Source: CAZKUN01 sp964555935 (lineage in GTDB: Bacteria; Armatimonadota; Zipacnadia; Zipacnadales; VGFC01). From it: DNA of 12,620 nucleotides. The translations under genes were made by a program, and so were the position numbers. Below the pieces are notes generated by a model that did not search any database, was not told the DNA's origin, and saw nothing but the letters and a program-made list of their open reading frames with translations. The DNA lies in assembly GCA_964555935.1 (NCBI GenBank), contig CAZKUN010000260.1, forward strand, positions 1 to 12,620, written 5' to 3'. Shown here piece after piece: positions 6,106 to 12,207 of this stretch. Every line of letters starts with the position of its first letter. The first letter of the stretch is position 1.

Positions 6106-6750
6106 TTATTGAGGCGCTGTGGTCCCGGATATGACGAGCTGTCCGTTGTAGATTGCGATGTCGGAGATCTTCACGCCCTCGGCCTGACTCAACTGCTGGC
6201 TGAGGCCGCGGTCAAGCTCGGCTTGCATGCCATCCACCGCGCTCTGGGGCAGGTTGAGGCTCCCAACTTGAGCCGAATCGATACGCAAGCGGGGTTGGCC
6301 GCCGTCCATGTACGGTCGGAGTTTGGCTGTCAGGTAGAGCTGGCGCCCCTTCCAGTCGACCATCCCGGTGACCACAGCGTTGCCATCCACGAGCGAGACG
6401 TGAGGATCCTTGATGCCTGACTGTCCGGCGTTCTCGGCGACCATCTGGTTCAACTGCGCCTCATCAACGCGAAGCGTAACGGGAACCGTCTGGCGGGACT
6501 GGACGGCTTGCTCGATCACCTCAACCTGTTGTTCGACCGGCAGGTTTGCGGCGGGGGCAGTTGACGGCGCGGCCGGCGATGATGTGGTCGCGGGAGCTTG
6601 CGTGACCGATGGCGGGACGGCCGTCACCTTGGAGTAGACGACGAGGGCGATGATGACGAGTGTGGCGAACACAGCGCCGCAGCCGATCCCGCAGCCTAGC
6701 AGCGCGGTCTTCCACCACGGCTTTGGGTCTTTCCTCTGGATGCGCGGCAT
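6106..6750 (-). CDS. Membrane-anchored LmeA (DUF2993)/YpmS-like protein
   Basis: 214 residues. A short basic N-terminus is followed by one membrane helix (about 15–40, with two Cys in GCGIGCGAV), a Pro/Ala/Ser/Thr-rich extracytoplasmic linker (about 44–70), and a β-rich domain to the end. In that domain VPVTLRVDEAQLNQMVAEN, HVSLVDGNAVVTGMVDWKGRQLYLTAKL, RLRIDSAQVGSLNLPQSAVD and KISDIAIYNGQLVISG have the layout of LmeA/DUF2993 and YpmS/DUF2140 proteins: a 'T.tE..LN' helix, a dG.v.v.g strand pair, a 'G.l.lP' turn. Those families are envelope proteins thought to handle lipid-like ligands, so a periplasmic or outer-face role is likely; the exact job is not known. ATG 6750 lies 6 nt after the pth stop, and its ribosome site AAGGGG overlaps the pth stop codon, so translation is probably coupled to pth. 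Confidence 0.82.
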   Translation of the reverse strand: MPRIQRKDPKPWWKTALLGCGIGCGAVFATLVIIALVVYSKVTAVPPSVTQAPATTSSPAAPSTAPAANLPVEQQVEVIEQAVQSRQTVPVTLRVDEAQLNQMVAENAGQSGIKDPHVSLVDGNAVVTGMVDWKGRQLYLTAKLRPYMDGGQPRLRIDSAQVGSLNLPQSAVDGMQAELDRGLSQQLSQAEGVKISDIAIYNGQLVISGTTAPQ

Positions 6751-6756
6751 CTGACG

Positions 6757-7335
6757 CTACCCCTTGTCCTGTGGTGGTCCGTTGAACCGGCTCATGGCGG
6801 CGTCGAGTCCCTCGCTCAGCGCGCACTGGACGGCATCCGCCGCTCGCCACACGGCCTCCTCTGCCCTATCTCGCTCCGAAGCCCGGAACGGTGATAGCAC
6901 GTATGAAGTCGCGTCGCGCCCGGAATCGAGGCGACCGACGCCTAGACGCAACCTGGCGTACTCGTCGGTGCCGATCGATTGGGCGATGGAGCGCAACCCC
7001 TTCTGGCCGCCATGGCTGCCAGAGCGGCGGATGCGGATGACGCCGATGTCGAGGTTGATGTCGTCGGCGACGACGAGCAAGTGCTCGGGCTCGAGCTTGT
7101 AGTAGGACAGCAAGCGGCGGACGGCCGACCCGCTGTTGTTCATGAATGTCTGCGGTTGGGCGAGGAGCGTTGGCATGCCGCCGATGTCGCCGCGGCCGAA
7201 GATGGCTTCGTGCCTGCGCGTTTTCAGCGCGATGCGGTGGCGCTGAGCCAGCAGGTTGATGACCATGAAGCCGACGTTGTGGCGGGTGCTGGCGTACTCG
7301 CTACCGGGGTTTCCGAGGCCGACGATGCATCTCAT
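6757..7335 (-). CDS. pth: Peptidyl-tRNA hydrolase
   Basis: 192 residues, the usual Pth length. It cleaves peptide from prematurely released peptidyl-tRNA in the cytoplasm. Family marks: IVGLGNPG with Asn9, STRHNVGFM with catalytic His19, PQTFMNNSG with Asn66, and VVADDINLDIG with Asp92 (equivalent to E. coli Asp93). In the helix-cap loop this protein has GSHGGQKGLRSI where E. coli has GGHGGHNGLKDI, so the Asn114 position is Lys112 and His113 is Gln111. ATG 7335 is chosen because it gives the standard MRCIVGLGNPG start; a TTG at 7341 would add two residues. No strong ribosome site is visible. It follows ctc as in Bacillus and many other bacteria, but with a hairpin between them; the next gene starts 6 nt after its stop. 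Confidence 0.95.
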   Translation of the reverse strand: MRCIVGLGNPGSEYASTRHNVGFMVINLLAQRHRIALKTRRHEAIFGRGDIGGMPTLLAQPQTFMNNSGSAVRRLLSYYKLEPEHLLVVADDINLDIGVIRIRRSGSHGGQKGLRSIAQSIGTDEYARLRLGVGRLDSGRDATSYVLSPFRASERDRAEEAVWRAADAVQCALSEGLDAAMSRFNGPPQDKG

Positions 7336-7408
7336 AGTCAATGCACTTTACCGCGACCGCGGAACGCGGCGCTCGTTGGGGAACGACCGGCCAAGGTGTA
7401 GGTAAGAC

Positions 7409-7442
7409 GCAAGACCTCTGGGCGGATACCCAGAGGCCTTGC
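7409..7442 (-). terminator. Terminator-like hairpin between ctc and pth
   Basis: GCAAG-A-CCTCTGGG (7409–7422) pairs with CCCAGAGG-C-CTTGC (7429–7442), 13 pairs with one A/C mismatch and a 6-nt loop. It lies 37 bp after the ctc stop on the minus strand. The following minus-strand sequence (GTCTTACC) is only mildly T-rich, so termination may be partial, lowering rather than stopping transcription into pth. On the plus strand GTGTTTCG follows, also weak. Confidence 0.6.
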
Positions 7443-7479
7443 GCGTGTTTCGTAGTAGATCGAGAGCCGAATGCTGACG

Positions 7480-8205
7480 TTAGGACCGGGAGCGACCTTG
7501 GTCCTCGTCGCCACCCTCGGCATCCTCGGTGGGCTCGGCACCCTCTTCGCCTTCGGCACCTTCGGCGCCCTCTTCGCCCTCTTCGCCTTCTTCGCCCTCG
7601 AGGCCCTCTTCGTCTTCAACTTCGGGCTCTTCGATGACGACCGGCGCGCGGACCGTGACCATGGCTTCATCTGGTTCGATGAGCAGGTCGAAGTCAACGC
7701 CCTCGGGGAAGATCAGGTCCGAGACATGACGGGTGTCGCCGATTTCCATCCCGGTGATGTCGAGCGTGAACTCTTCCGGGATCTCAAGCGGCAAGCACGC
7801 GATCGGGACGTCGTAGAGGATCTGATCGACGCTGCCACCAACCAGGGCGCCTTCGGAGACGCCGACGAAGCGAACGGCGACCTGCACCGTGACCTTCTCC
7901 GTCAAGGAGACCCACTGGAAGTCAACGGCGAGGAATTCGTCGGTCACCGGATCGGTCTGGAGTTCCTTGATGATCGCCGCAAGGCCCTCGGGGGTCTCGC
8001 CGTCAACGTTGAGGCTAAACAGCACGTTGCCACCGCGCTGATGGCGAAGCACGTTCCAGAGGTTGCGAGCGTCGACGGACAGCGACAGGACTTCCTGTCC
8101 GCGTCCGTACACGACCCCTGGCACGAGGCCAGCGTTACGCGCTTTCCGGGCTTCGATCTTGCCGCCCGGGGTCCTGCTCTTAGCGTCCAGAACTACCTGC
8201 TCCAT
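7480..8205 (-). CDS. rplY: 50S ribosomal protein L25 / general stress protein Ctc
   Basis: 241 residues. It binds 5S rRNA in the large subunit. The N-terminal L25 domain (about 3–95: LDAKSRTPGGKIEARKARNAGLVPGVVYG, NVLRHQ, LQTDPVTDEFLAVDF) is followed by the TL5/Ctc C-terminal β-domain (about 100–188: VTVQVAVRFVG…GGSVDQILYDVPIACLPLEIPEEFTLDITGMEIGDTRHVSDL). A tail of about 50 residues (191–241) is very acidic, built of Glu/Gly repeats with some Ala, and ends in a basic RSRS. ATG 8205 is chosen: GGGAGG sits 10 nt upstream on the minus strand and it gives the standard MEQVVL start; GTG 8223 would overlap that site. The tRNA-Gln gene lies 44 bp upstream and pth downstream. Also called ctc; E. coli rplY lacks the C-terminal domain. 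Confidence 0.93.
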   Translation of the reverse strand: MEQVVLDAKSRTPGGKIEARKARNAGLVPGVVYGRGQEVLSLSVDARNLWNVLRHQRGGNVLFSLNVDGETPEGLAAIIKELQTDPVTDEFLAVDFQWVSLTEKVTVQVAVRFVGVSEGALVGGSVDQILYDVPIACLPLEIPEEFTLDITGMEIGDTRHVSDLIFPEGVDFDLLIEPDEAMVTVRAPVVIEEPEVEDEEGLEGEEGEEGEEGAEGAEGEEGAEPTEDAEGGDEDQGRSRS

Positions 8206-8249
8206 GACTACTGTGCCTCCCACACGGCCGAAGCCGGATTGGTCTTAGT

Positions 8250-8324
8250 TGGCTGGGGCGGGAGGGATCGAACCTCCGAATACAGGGTCCAAAACCCCGC
8301 GCCTTACCACTTGGCGACGCCCCA
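8250..8324 (-). tRNA. tRNA-Gln (anticodon UUG)
   Basis: Seventy-five nt read on the minus strand. The acceptor stem is TGGGGCG (8324–8318) with CGCCCCA (8260–8254), then discriminator G and an encoded CCA (8252–8250). The D-arm is GCCAAGTGGTAAGGC. The anticodon stem CGGGG/CCCTG encloses the loop TTTTGGA, giving anticodon TTG, which reads CAA/CAG as glutamine. The T-arm is GGAGG-TTCGATC-CCTCC. The weak first pair (T1-A72) is typical of tRNA-Gln. It lies 32 bp after the nucleotidyltransferase stop and 44 bp before ctc, so it is probably transcribed with them. Confidence 0.96.
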
Positions 8325-8356
8325 GCGTCTGAGGCTCGTGCGACGACCGCCACTGC

Positions 8357-9127
8357 CTACGTGTCGGTCATTGCGAACGCAACCTTCGCCGCCTCGAGAT
8401 CGGACGGCTTGTCGACATCAAACGCTATTTCGGCATGCTGCGATGCGTGAACGGCAACCTCGCCGCCCAGGATCTTCGAAGCTCGAGCCGCCGCCTGCTC
8501 GAGGGTCAACGTACCCAGGGCGATACGAATCAGCACTCCCGCCCCCAGCATCATTGCGAGCCGGGGGACGTTTTTCCGGTTGCCAAAGAGCGAGTTGAGC
8601 AGCTCCTGGCACTGCAACAAAGTGCTGCGTCGGGCGACAGCAATATTGCCGCCCGTGAATCGCCCTTCGCACAGACGTATCGACGTGCGCTTCGTGCCTG
8701 GATAGCTCGACTCGCACATGTCCGCGTCGGCTATAGTGTACGTGAAGTCAGCGCCGCTGTCCAGAGCGAAATTCACGGTTGCATCAACCGATTCGGGCGT
8801 CAGGCAAGGCAGATCGGCCGTGATGATGGCAATCTGCCCATCGCCCTCTATCCGAGCCGCCGCGGCGATCGTGTCGGAGAATTTTTCTCCCGCCGCATGG
8901 ACCTGTTTCACGCCGCCGGTAGCGTCATCGGGCAGCTTGGCTCGCGGGCTGGTTACCAGCACGGTCTCGGACACTGTCTGGCAAGCGGCCAGCGCTTCTA
9001 CAACGTATCGAACCATTGGGACGCCGTCGATAGGCACAAGGGCTTTCGCGGGGACTCCCATGGAGTCCGCGAATTCGCCCCCTGCCCCGGCTGCCATCAC
9101 TACGGCCTTTACCTGTTTACGCTCCAC
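8357..9127 (-). CDS. MobA-like NTP transferase family protein
   Basis: 256 residues with a glycosyltransferase-A type nucleotidyltransferase fold. The N-terminal block VKAVVMAAGAG…GVPAKALVPIDGVPMVRYVVEAL contains the nucleotide loop and Lys28. IAIITADLPCLTPESV holds the metal-binding Asp105. GRFTGGNIAVARR (about 156–167) follows, then a helical C-terminal part (PRLAMMLGAGVLIRIALGTLTLEQAAARASKILG) and FDVDKPSDLEAA near the end. The Arg of the usual GxGxR signature is absent (GAGGEF). Relatives are MobA, IspD and GlmU N-terminal domains; the substrate cannot be told from the sequence. The start is GTG 9127, overlapping the ispE stop by 11 bp, with GAGGG 8 nt upstream. The position resembles that of glmU in the Bacillus ispE…glmU–prs–ctc–pth cluster, so a replaced or relic sugar-nucleotide step is possible, but it has no acyltransferase domain. 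Confidence 0.87.
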   Translation of the reverse strand: MERKQVKAVVMAAGAGGEFADSMGVPAKALVPIDGVPMVRYVVEALAACQTVSETVLVTSPRAKLPDDATGGVKQVHAAGEKFSDTIAAAARIEGDGQIAIITADLPCLTPESVDATVNFALDSGADFTYTIADADMCESSYPGTKRTSIRLCEGRFTGGNIAVARRSTLLQCQELLNSLFGNRKNVPRLAMMLGAGVLIRIALGTLTLEQAAARASKILGGEVAVHASQHAEIAFDVDKPSDLEAAKVAFAMTDT

Positions 9128-10004
9128 AGTCGCGGCCCTCGATCGTAACCGGTCTTGTTGCTGACCTGCCGGCCCAGCTCCAGAAACCGGCGGATGCTAG
9201 TTTCTCCGCCGCCGCCCGCGCGTCGGCCTGGCTAGCGGGGAGGGCGAAACAGCACGCCCCGCTGCCTGTCATGCCAGCAAGCCCGCCTGTCAGCTCCTGC
9301 AGGCGCGCAATCATCTCAGTCAAGTCAGGCCGGTCGGGAGCCAGTGCCGGGACGAAGGCGTTGCCGACCTCTGAAATCGTGCCGCGCCGCAATAGCTCCA
9401 GCGCCGCCCGACTTGCTCGCGTTCCATCCATGTAGTGCTCCGGGCCGACATTCGCGTACGCCCAGCCCGTGCTTACGCCGAGCTTGCAGAGCGCCAGGAC
9501 AACCGGGATGTCGGCGCTGGGCAGCGGGGTCAGCCGCTCCCCGATGCCTTCGGCAAGACCTGCGCCCTCTCCCAGAAAGAACGGGATGTCCGCCCCGAGT
9601 TCACGGGCCACCGACGCCAGCCTTTCGTCACCGGCGCTCCAACCATGCAGGGCCGAGAGTCCGAGCAGCACGCCCGCCGCATCCGCGCTTCCGCCAGCCA
9701 GTCCGGCCTCCGAGGGAATCCGCTTGTGCAGATCGATCTCGACGGCCGGCTCAACGCCAAATGCCTCGCAGCTCCGTTCCGCGGCCCGGAACGCGATGTT
9801 CTCGGAGCCCTCGGGGGACGGGATTCCGCTTGTGGACAGCCGGATTCCGGGCTCTGCCGAGCGGACCACGACATCATCCGCGAGATCGACCGAGTGCATC
9901 ACCGTTGCGATCTCGTGGTAGCCGTCCGCGCGCTTGCCGATGATGTCCAGCACGAGATTCAGCTTGGCCCGGCATCGGCATCTGACTTCGCTTCTAAGGG
10001 CCAA
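9117..10004 (-). CDS. ispE: 4-diphosphocytidyl-2-C-methyl-D-erythritol kinase
   Basis: 295 residues, a GHMP kinase that phosphorylates CDP-methylerythritol in the non-mevalonate isoprenoid pathway. Marks: AKLNLVLDIIGKRADGYHEI with catalytic Lys14, the ATP-binding loop IPSEAGLAGGSADAAGVL (about 96–113; Ala103 replaces the more common Gly of GLGGGS), GADIPFFL with catalytic Asp139, and GMTGSGACCF (about 244–253) as the third GHMP motif. The start is TTG 10004, the only plausible initiation codon before the AKLN block; it leaves 12 residues, normal for the family, and overlaps the rsmA stop by 11 bp. The downstream nucleotidyltransferase overlaps its 3' end by 11 bp as well. Such overlaps suggest coupled translation of the three genes. 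Confidence 0.95.
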   Translation of the reverse strand: MALRSEVRCRCRAKLNLVLDIIGKRADGYHEIATVMHSVDLADDVVVRSAEPGIRLSTSGIPSPEGSENIAFRAAERSCEAFGVEPAVEIDLHKRIPSEAGLAGGSADAAGVLLGLSALHGWSAGDERLASVARELGADIPFFLGEGAGLAEGIGERLTPLPSADIPVVLALCKLGVSTGWAYANVGPEHYMDGTRASRAALELLRRGTISEVGNAFVPALAPDRPDLTEMIARLQELTGGLAGMTGSGACCFALPASQADARAAAEKLASAGFWSWAGRSATRPVTIEGRDCGA

Positions 10005-10884
10005 CGGGCTTCACCCCGGCCTCGGACAGGCGGTTCGCGAGCAGCACGAACTCGTCGACTCCCAGCGCCTCGGCTCGCGTCTGCTCGTCAATGCCCGCAT
10101 CGACGATTGCGCCGACCGCGATGTCTCGTGACACGTCCAGCAGGTCTCCCGCGTTCGCCAACGCGTTCGAGAGCATCTTGCGTCGCTTTCCAAAACCCGC
10201 TTTCACCGCTGCAAAGAACAGCCGTTCGTCCCAAACGTCGTCGCGCGCCGCGCGCCGGGGCGTCAGCGCGACTACTGTCGAATCGATATTCGGATGCGGG
10301 TGGAACGCTCCGCGGGGGACGCGGGCGACGGCTTTGATGGAGTCTGCGTAATATGCCGCCGCAACGCTCAGTATACCGTATGCTTTGGTCCCGGGCCCGG
10401 CCTGCAGCCTGTCCCCCACTTCGCGCTGAACCATCGTCACGAGCCGGCCGAATGGCCGTCGGACCTCGAGCGCGCGCATGATAAGGGCAGTCGCGGCGTA
10501 GTAAGGCAGGTTCCCGGCGACGGACCAGTTGGGCGCCGTGCTCTCGGCGAGTGCGGACAGGTCGGCATCCAGGGCGTCCGCCTCTATGATGCGGACGTGG
10601 GTCGCGTCGCCGAACACCTTGTTGAGCGCGGCGACGAATGACGGCTCAATCTCAATGGCGACGACGCGCGGCGCGCGCGCTGCCAAGGCCTCTGTCAGGG
10701 CTCCGAGCCCCGCGCCGATCTCGATCACGCCATCGATCTCGCCGTCGCAGGCGAAATCGGCGATTCGGGCGGCGATGGACGGGTCGATGAGGAAATTCTG
10801 TCCGCGCGATTTTCTCGGGCGATGGTCTGCCTCGGAGAGGAACCGTCGCGTCCGCTGGGCCAGCGATTCGTCATGGTTGGTCAT
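9994..10884 (-). CDS. rsmA: 16S rRNA (adenine1518/1519-N6)-dimethyltransferase
   Basis: 296 residues, the SAM-dependent enzyme (KsgA) that dimethylates two adenosines in helix 45 of 16S rRNA late in 30S assembly. Marks: RKSRGQNFLIDPSIAARI (about 24–41), SAM motif I IEIGAGLGALTEAL (54–67), acidic motif II AIEIEPSF, EADALDAD, catalytic motif IV NLPYY (125–129), and AFHPHPNIDSTVV near 193–205. ATG 10884 is chosen, with AGGTGG six nt upstream. An in-frame ATG at 10938 gives an 18-residue extension but lies in the loop of an intrinsic terminator, so it is rejected. This gene starts the rsmA–ispE–nucleotidyltransferase group. Confidence 0.95.
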   Translation of the reverse strand: MTNHDESLAQRTRRFLSEADHRPRKSRGQNFLIDPSIAARIADFACDGEIDGVIEIGAGLGALTEALAARAPRVVAIEIEPSFVAALNKVFGDATHVRIIEADALDADLSALAESTAPNWSVAGNLPYYAATALIMRALEVRRPFGRLVTMVQREVGDRLQAGPGTKAYGILSVAAAYYADSIKAVARVPRGAFHPHPNIDSTVVALTPRRAARDDVWDERLFFAAVKAGFGKRRKMLSNALANAGDLLDVSRDIAVGAIVDAGIDEQTRAEALGVDEFVLLANRLSEAGVKPVGP

Positions 10885-10911
10885 GCCGGCCACCTGGGGA
10901 TTCCCCACGCC

Positions 10912-10950
10912 AAAAGAAAATGCGGCAACAGGCGCCATGCCCGTTGCCGC
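10912..10950 (-). terminator. Intrinsic terminator after the folE2 gene group
   Basis: Read on the minus strand, GCGGCAAC (10950–10943) pairs with GTTGCCGC (10929–10922), with an inner GGC/GCC pair after a C/A mismatch and a 5-nt loop, followed by ATTTTCTTTT (10921–10912). This is a textbook rho-independent terminator 30 bp after the 80-residue ORF and ahead of rsmA. It separates two transcription units. Confidence 0.85.
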
Positions 10951-10980
10951 TGAACCTCAGCGGTCTGGAATCGCGAAACT

Positions 10981-11223
10981 CTACTGCAATTTGTCGCGGG
11001 TGTCAAGCGGGCCCTGATGCCGCGCTGTCTCCTCCGCCTCGCGCACAGCTTGCTGGTATCGGCGGACGCGGATATAGGTGATTACGACCATGATTGCCCC
11101 GCCGCCCCAGAAGATCAACGTCTGGTAAGTTCCCCGTGGAAACCCCATCATCACCCATGGGATGAATGCGAGGATGATGAGGATCATGACGATCTGTTCG
11201 ATCGTCTCTTGATAGCGGCGCAT
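10981..11223 (-). CDS. Small two-helix membrane protein of unknown function
   Basis: 80 residues. Two hydrophobic segments (about 9–27, EQIVMILIILAFIPWVMMG, and about 34–51, TLIFWGGGAIMVVITYI) flank a short loop with PRGTY. The C-terminal third is charged (RVRRYQQAVREAEETARHQ) and should lie in the cytoplasm by the positive-inside rule, as should the N-terminus (MRRYQE). No family was recognised. ATG 11223 starts 3 nt after the stop of the upstream gene; its ribosome site GGAG is inside the last codons of that gene, 8 nt from the ATG, so it is translationally coupled. The intrinsic terminator follows. Confidence 0.75.
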   Translation of the reverse strand: MRRYQETIEQIVMILIILAFIPWVMMGFPRGTYQTLIFWGGGAIMVVITYIRVRRYQQAVREAEETARHQGPLDTRDKLQ

Positions 11224-11226
11224 GTG

Positions 11227-12207
11227 CTAGACTCCTACATCCTCGCTCGGCTCGAGCTGGCGGATTGCGAGGAGGGCTTCATAGACGCTGACTTTCAGGC
11301 AGTCGTGCAGCGGCAAGTCTTCGAATGGAGGTTGGGTCTCGACGAGCCCATCGTCGACCTCTTCGGTCCGGCCGCCGGGCACGGAATCACTGGCCTGGGC
11401 GGCCTCTGAGCCATGCTCCATCCGGAACGCCGACAGTTCGGCCGCCAGCTTCTCGGAGGCGTCTTCGAGGTATTCGACGGCCTCTTCGTTGACCGTCGCG
11501 CGGACGTGTCGCAGCTTCTCGATCCACGTGTCTTTGGATGGCGGGATCAGGTAGCCCTGGTCGATCAGAGCGGCTTCCAGGTACTGGCGGATGTCCGCGT
11601 AGACCCCGGCCTTCTCCCAGAAACTCATCTCCTGGCGCATGACCTTGAGCATGTCCTCAATGAGTTCGTCGATGGCGATGCCGTCGGCGACGTCGGCGCC
11701 CTTCTTTGCCGTGCGTTGCTCCGCCAAGTCGAGCGCGACGTCGAGCGCCTCAGCGAGCGGGCACCCATCCAGACGCTTCTTGCGGACCAGCCGGAGCACC
11801 CAACGTTTGTGGGGGAATGGCGGCATGAAACTCGGGTCTTGCTCGCCGACCTTGAGCTGCAACCGCCCGTCGCGCACGAAGGACACGATGACTGCATGCA
11901 ACATGTGCTCCGCCAACCGGCGCGGCTCCAACTCGTCGCCCGTGACCGGAGCGTAGGCCCGTTTGCGAGCATTTACCGGGTTGCGGGGGACGCCGGAGGG
12001 AACGAACTTGTGAGCGGCCAGGTAGGCGATGCCATCGGGGCCAAGGGGCTCCCCGAGTTCCACGCGTTCCGGCTGAGCGTCTCGCTCGGCGGCCGCCTGT
12101 TCGTCCATCTCATCGGCGCGTTCCTCCAACCCCTTAACAAGCCGGAAGAGGCCGTAGATGGCGGCAACGAAGGCGACTGCGAGCACCGTCAGGACAATGG
12201 GCAGCAT
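11227..12207 (-). CDS. Membrane-anchored protein of unknown function
   Basis: 326 residues from ATG 12207. One N-terminal membrane helix (about 2–22, LPIVLTVLAVAFVAAIYGLF) is followed by a charged, probably coiled-coil segment (about 25–50) and a large soluble, mainly helical domain. Within it, RRLAEHMLHAVIVSFVRDGRLQLKV, KRWVLRLVRKKRLDGCPLAEAL, IDELIEDMLKVMRQEMSFWEKAGVYADIRQYLEAALIDQGYLI and a helical VNEEAVEYLEDASEKLAAEL stretch stand out, then an acidic tail. No known family was recognised. The ATG overlaps the folE2 TGA (TGATG), a usual sign of coupled translation. A GTG at 12231 would add eight residues (MRGKRSHL), which would give a basic flank to the helix; this alternative cannot be excluded. 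The small membrane-protein gene 3 nt downstream is probably a partner. Confidence 0.8.
   Translation of the reverse strand: MLPIVLTVLAVAFVAAIYGLFRLVKGLEERADEMDEQAAAERDAQPERVELGEPLGPDGIAYLAAHKFVPSGVPRNPVNARKRAYAPVTGDELEPRRLAEHMLHAVIVSFVRDGRLQLKVGEQDPSFMPPFPHKRWVLRLVRKKRLDGCPLAEALDVALDLAEQRTAKKGADVADGIAIDELIEDMLKVMRQEMSFWEKAGVYADIRQYLEAALIDQGYLIPPSKDTWIEKLRHVRATVNEEAVEYLEDASEKLAAELSAFRMEHGSEAAQASDSVPGGRTEEVDDGLVETQPPFEDLPLHDCLKVSVYEALLAIRQLEPSEDVGV

Noticed and set aside
7471..8598. 375-codon plus-strand ORF opposite rplY and tRNA-Gln
   Set aside because: It arises from codon-position GC bias and the repetitive acidic tail of rplY; it runs through the tRNA and has no recognisable domain.
9435..10337. 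300-codon plus-strand ORF opposite ispE and rsmA
   Set aside because: It spans two well-identified genes on the other strand and has the Arg/Ala/Pro-rich composition typical of antisense shadows.
10895..10907. TGGGGATTCCCCA dyad in the rsmA leader as an operator
   Set aside because: Only 6-bp arms, likely chance in GC-rich DNA; no supporting promoter elements.
10885..10938. N-terminal extension of rsmA from ATG 10938
   Set aside because: The ATG lies in the loop of an intrinsic terminator hairpin, the added residues do not resemble RsmA, and ATG 10884 has a better ribosome site.
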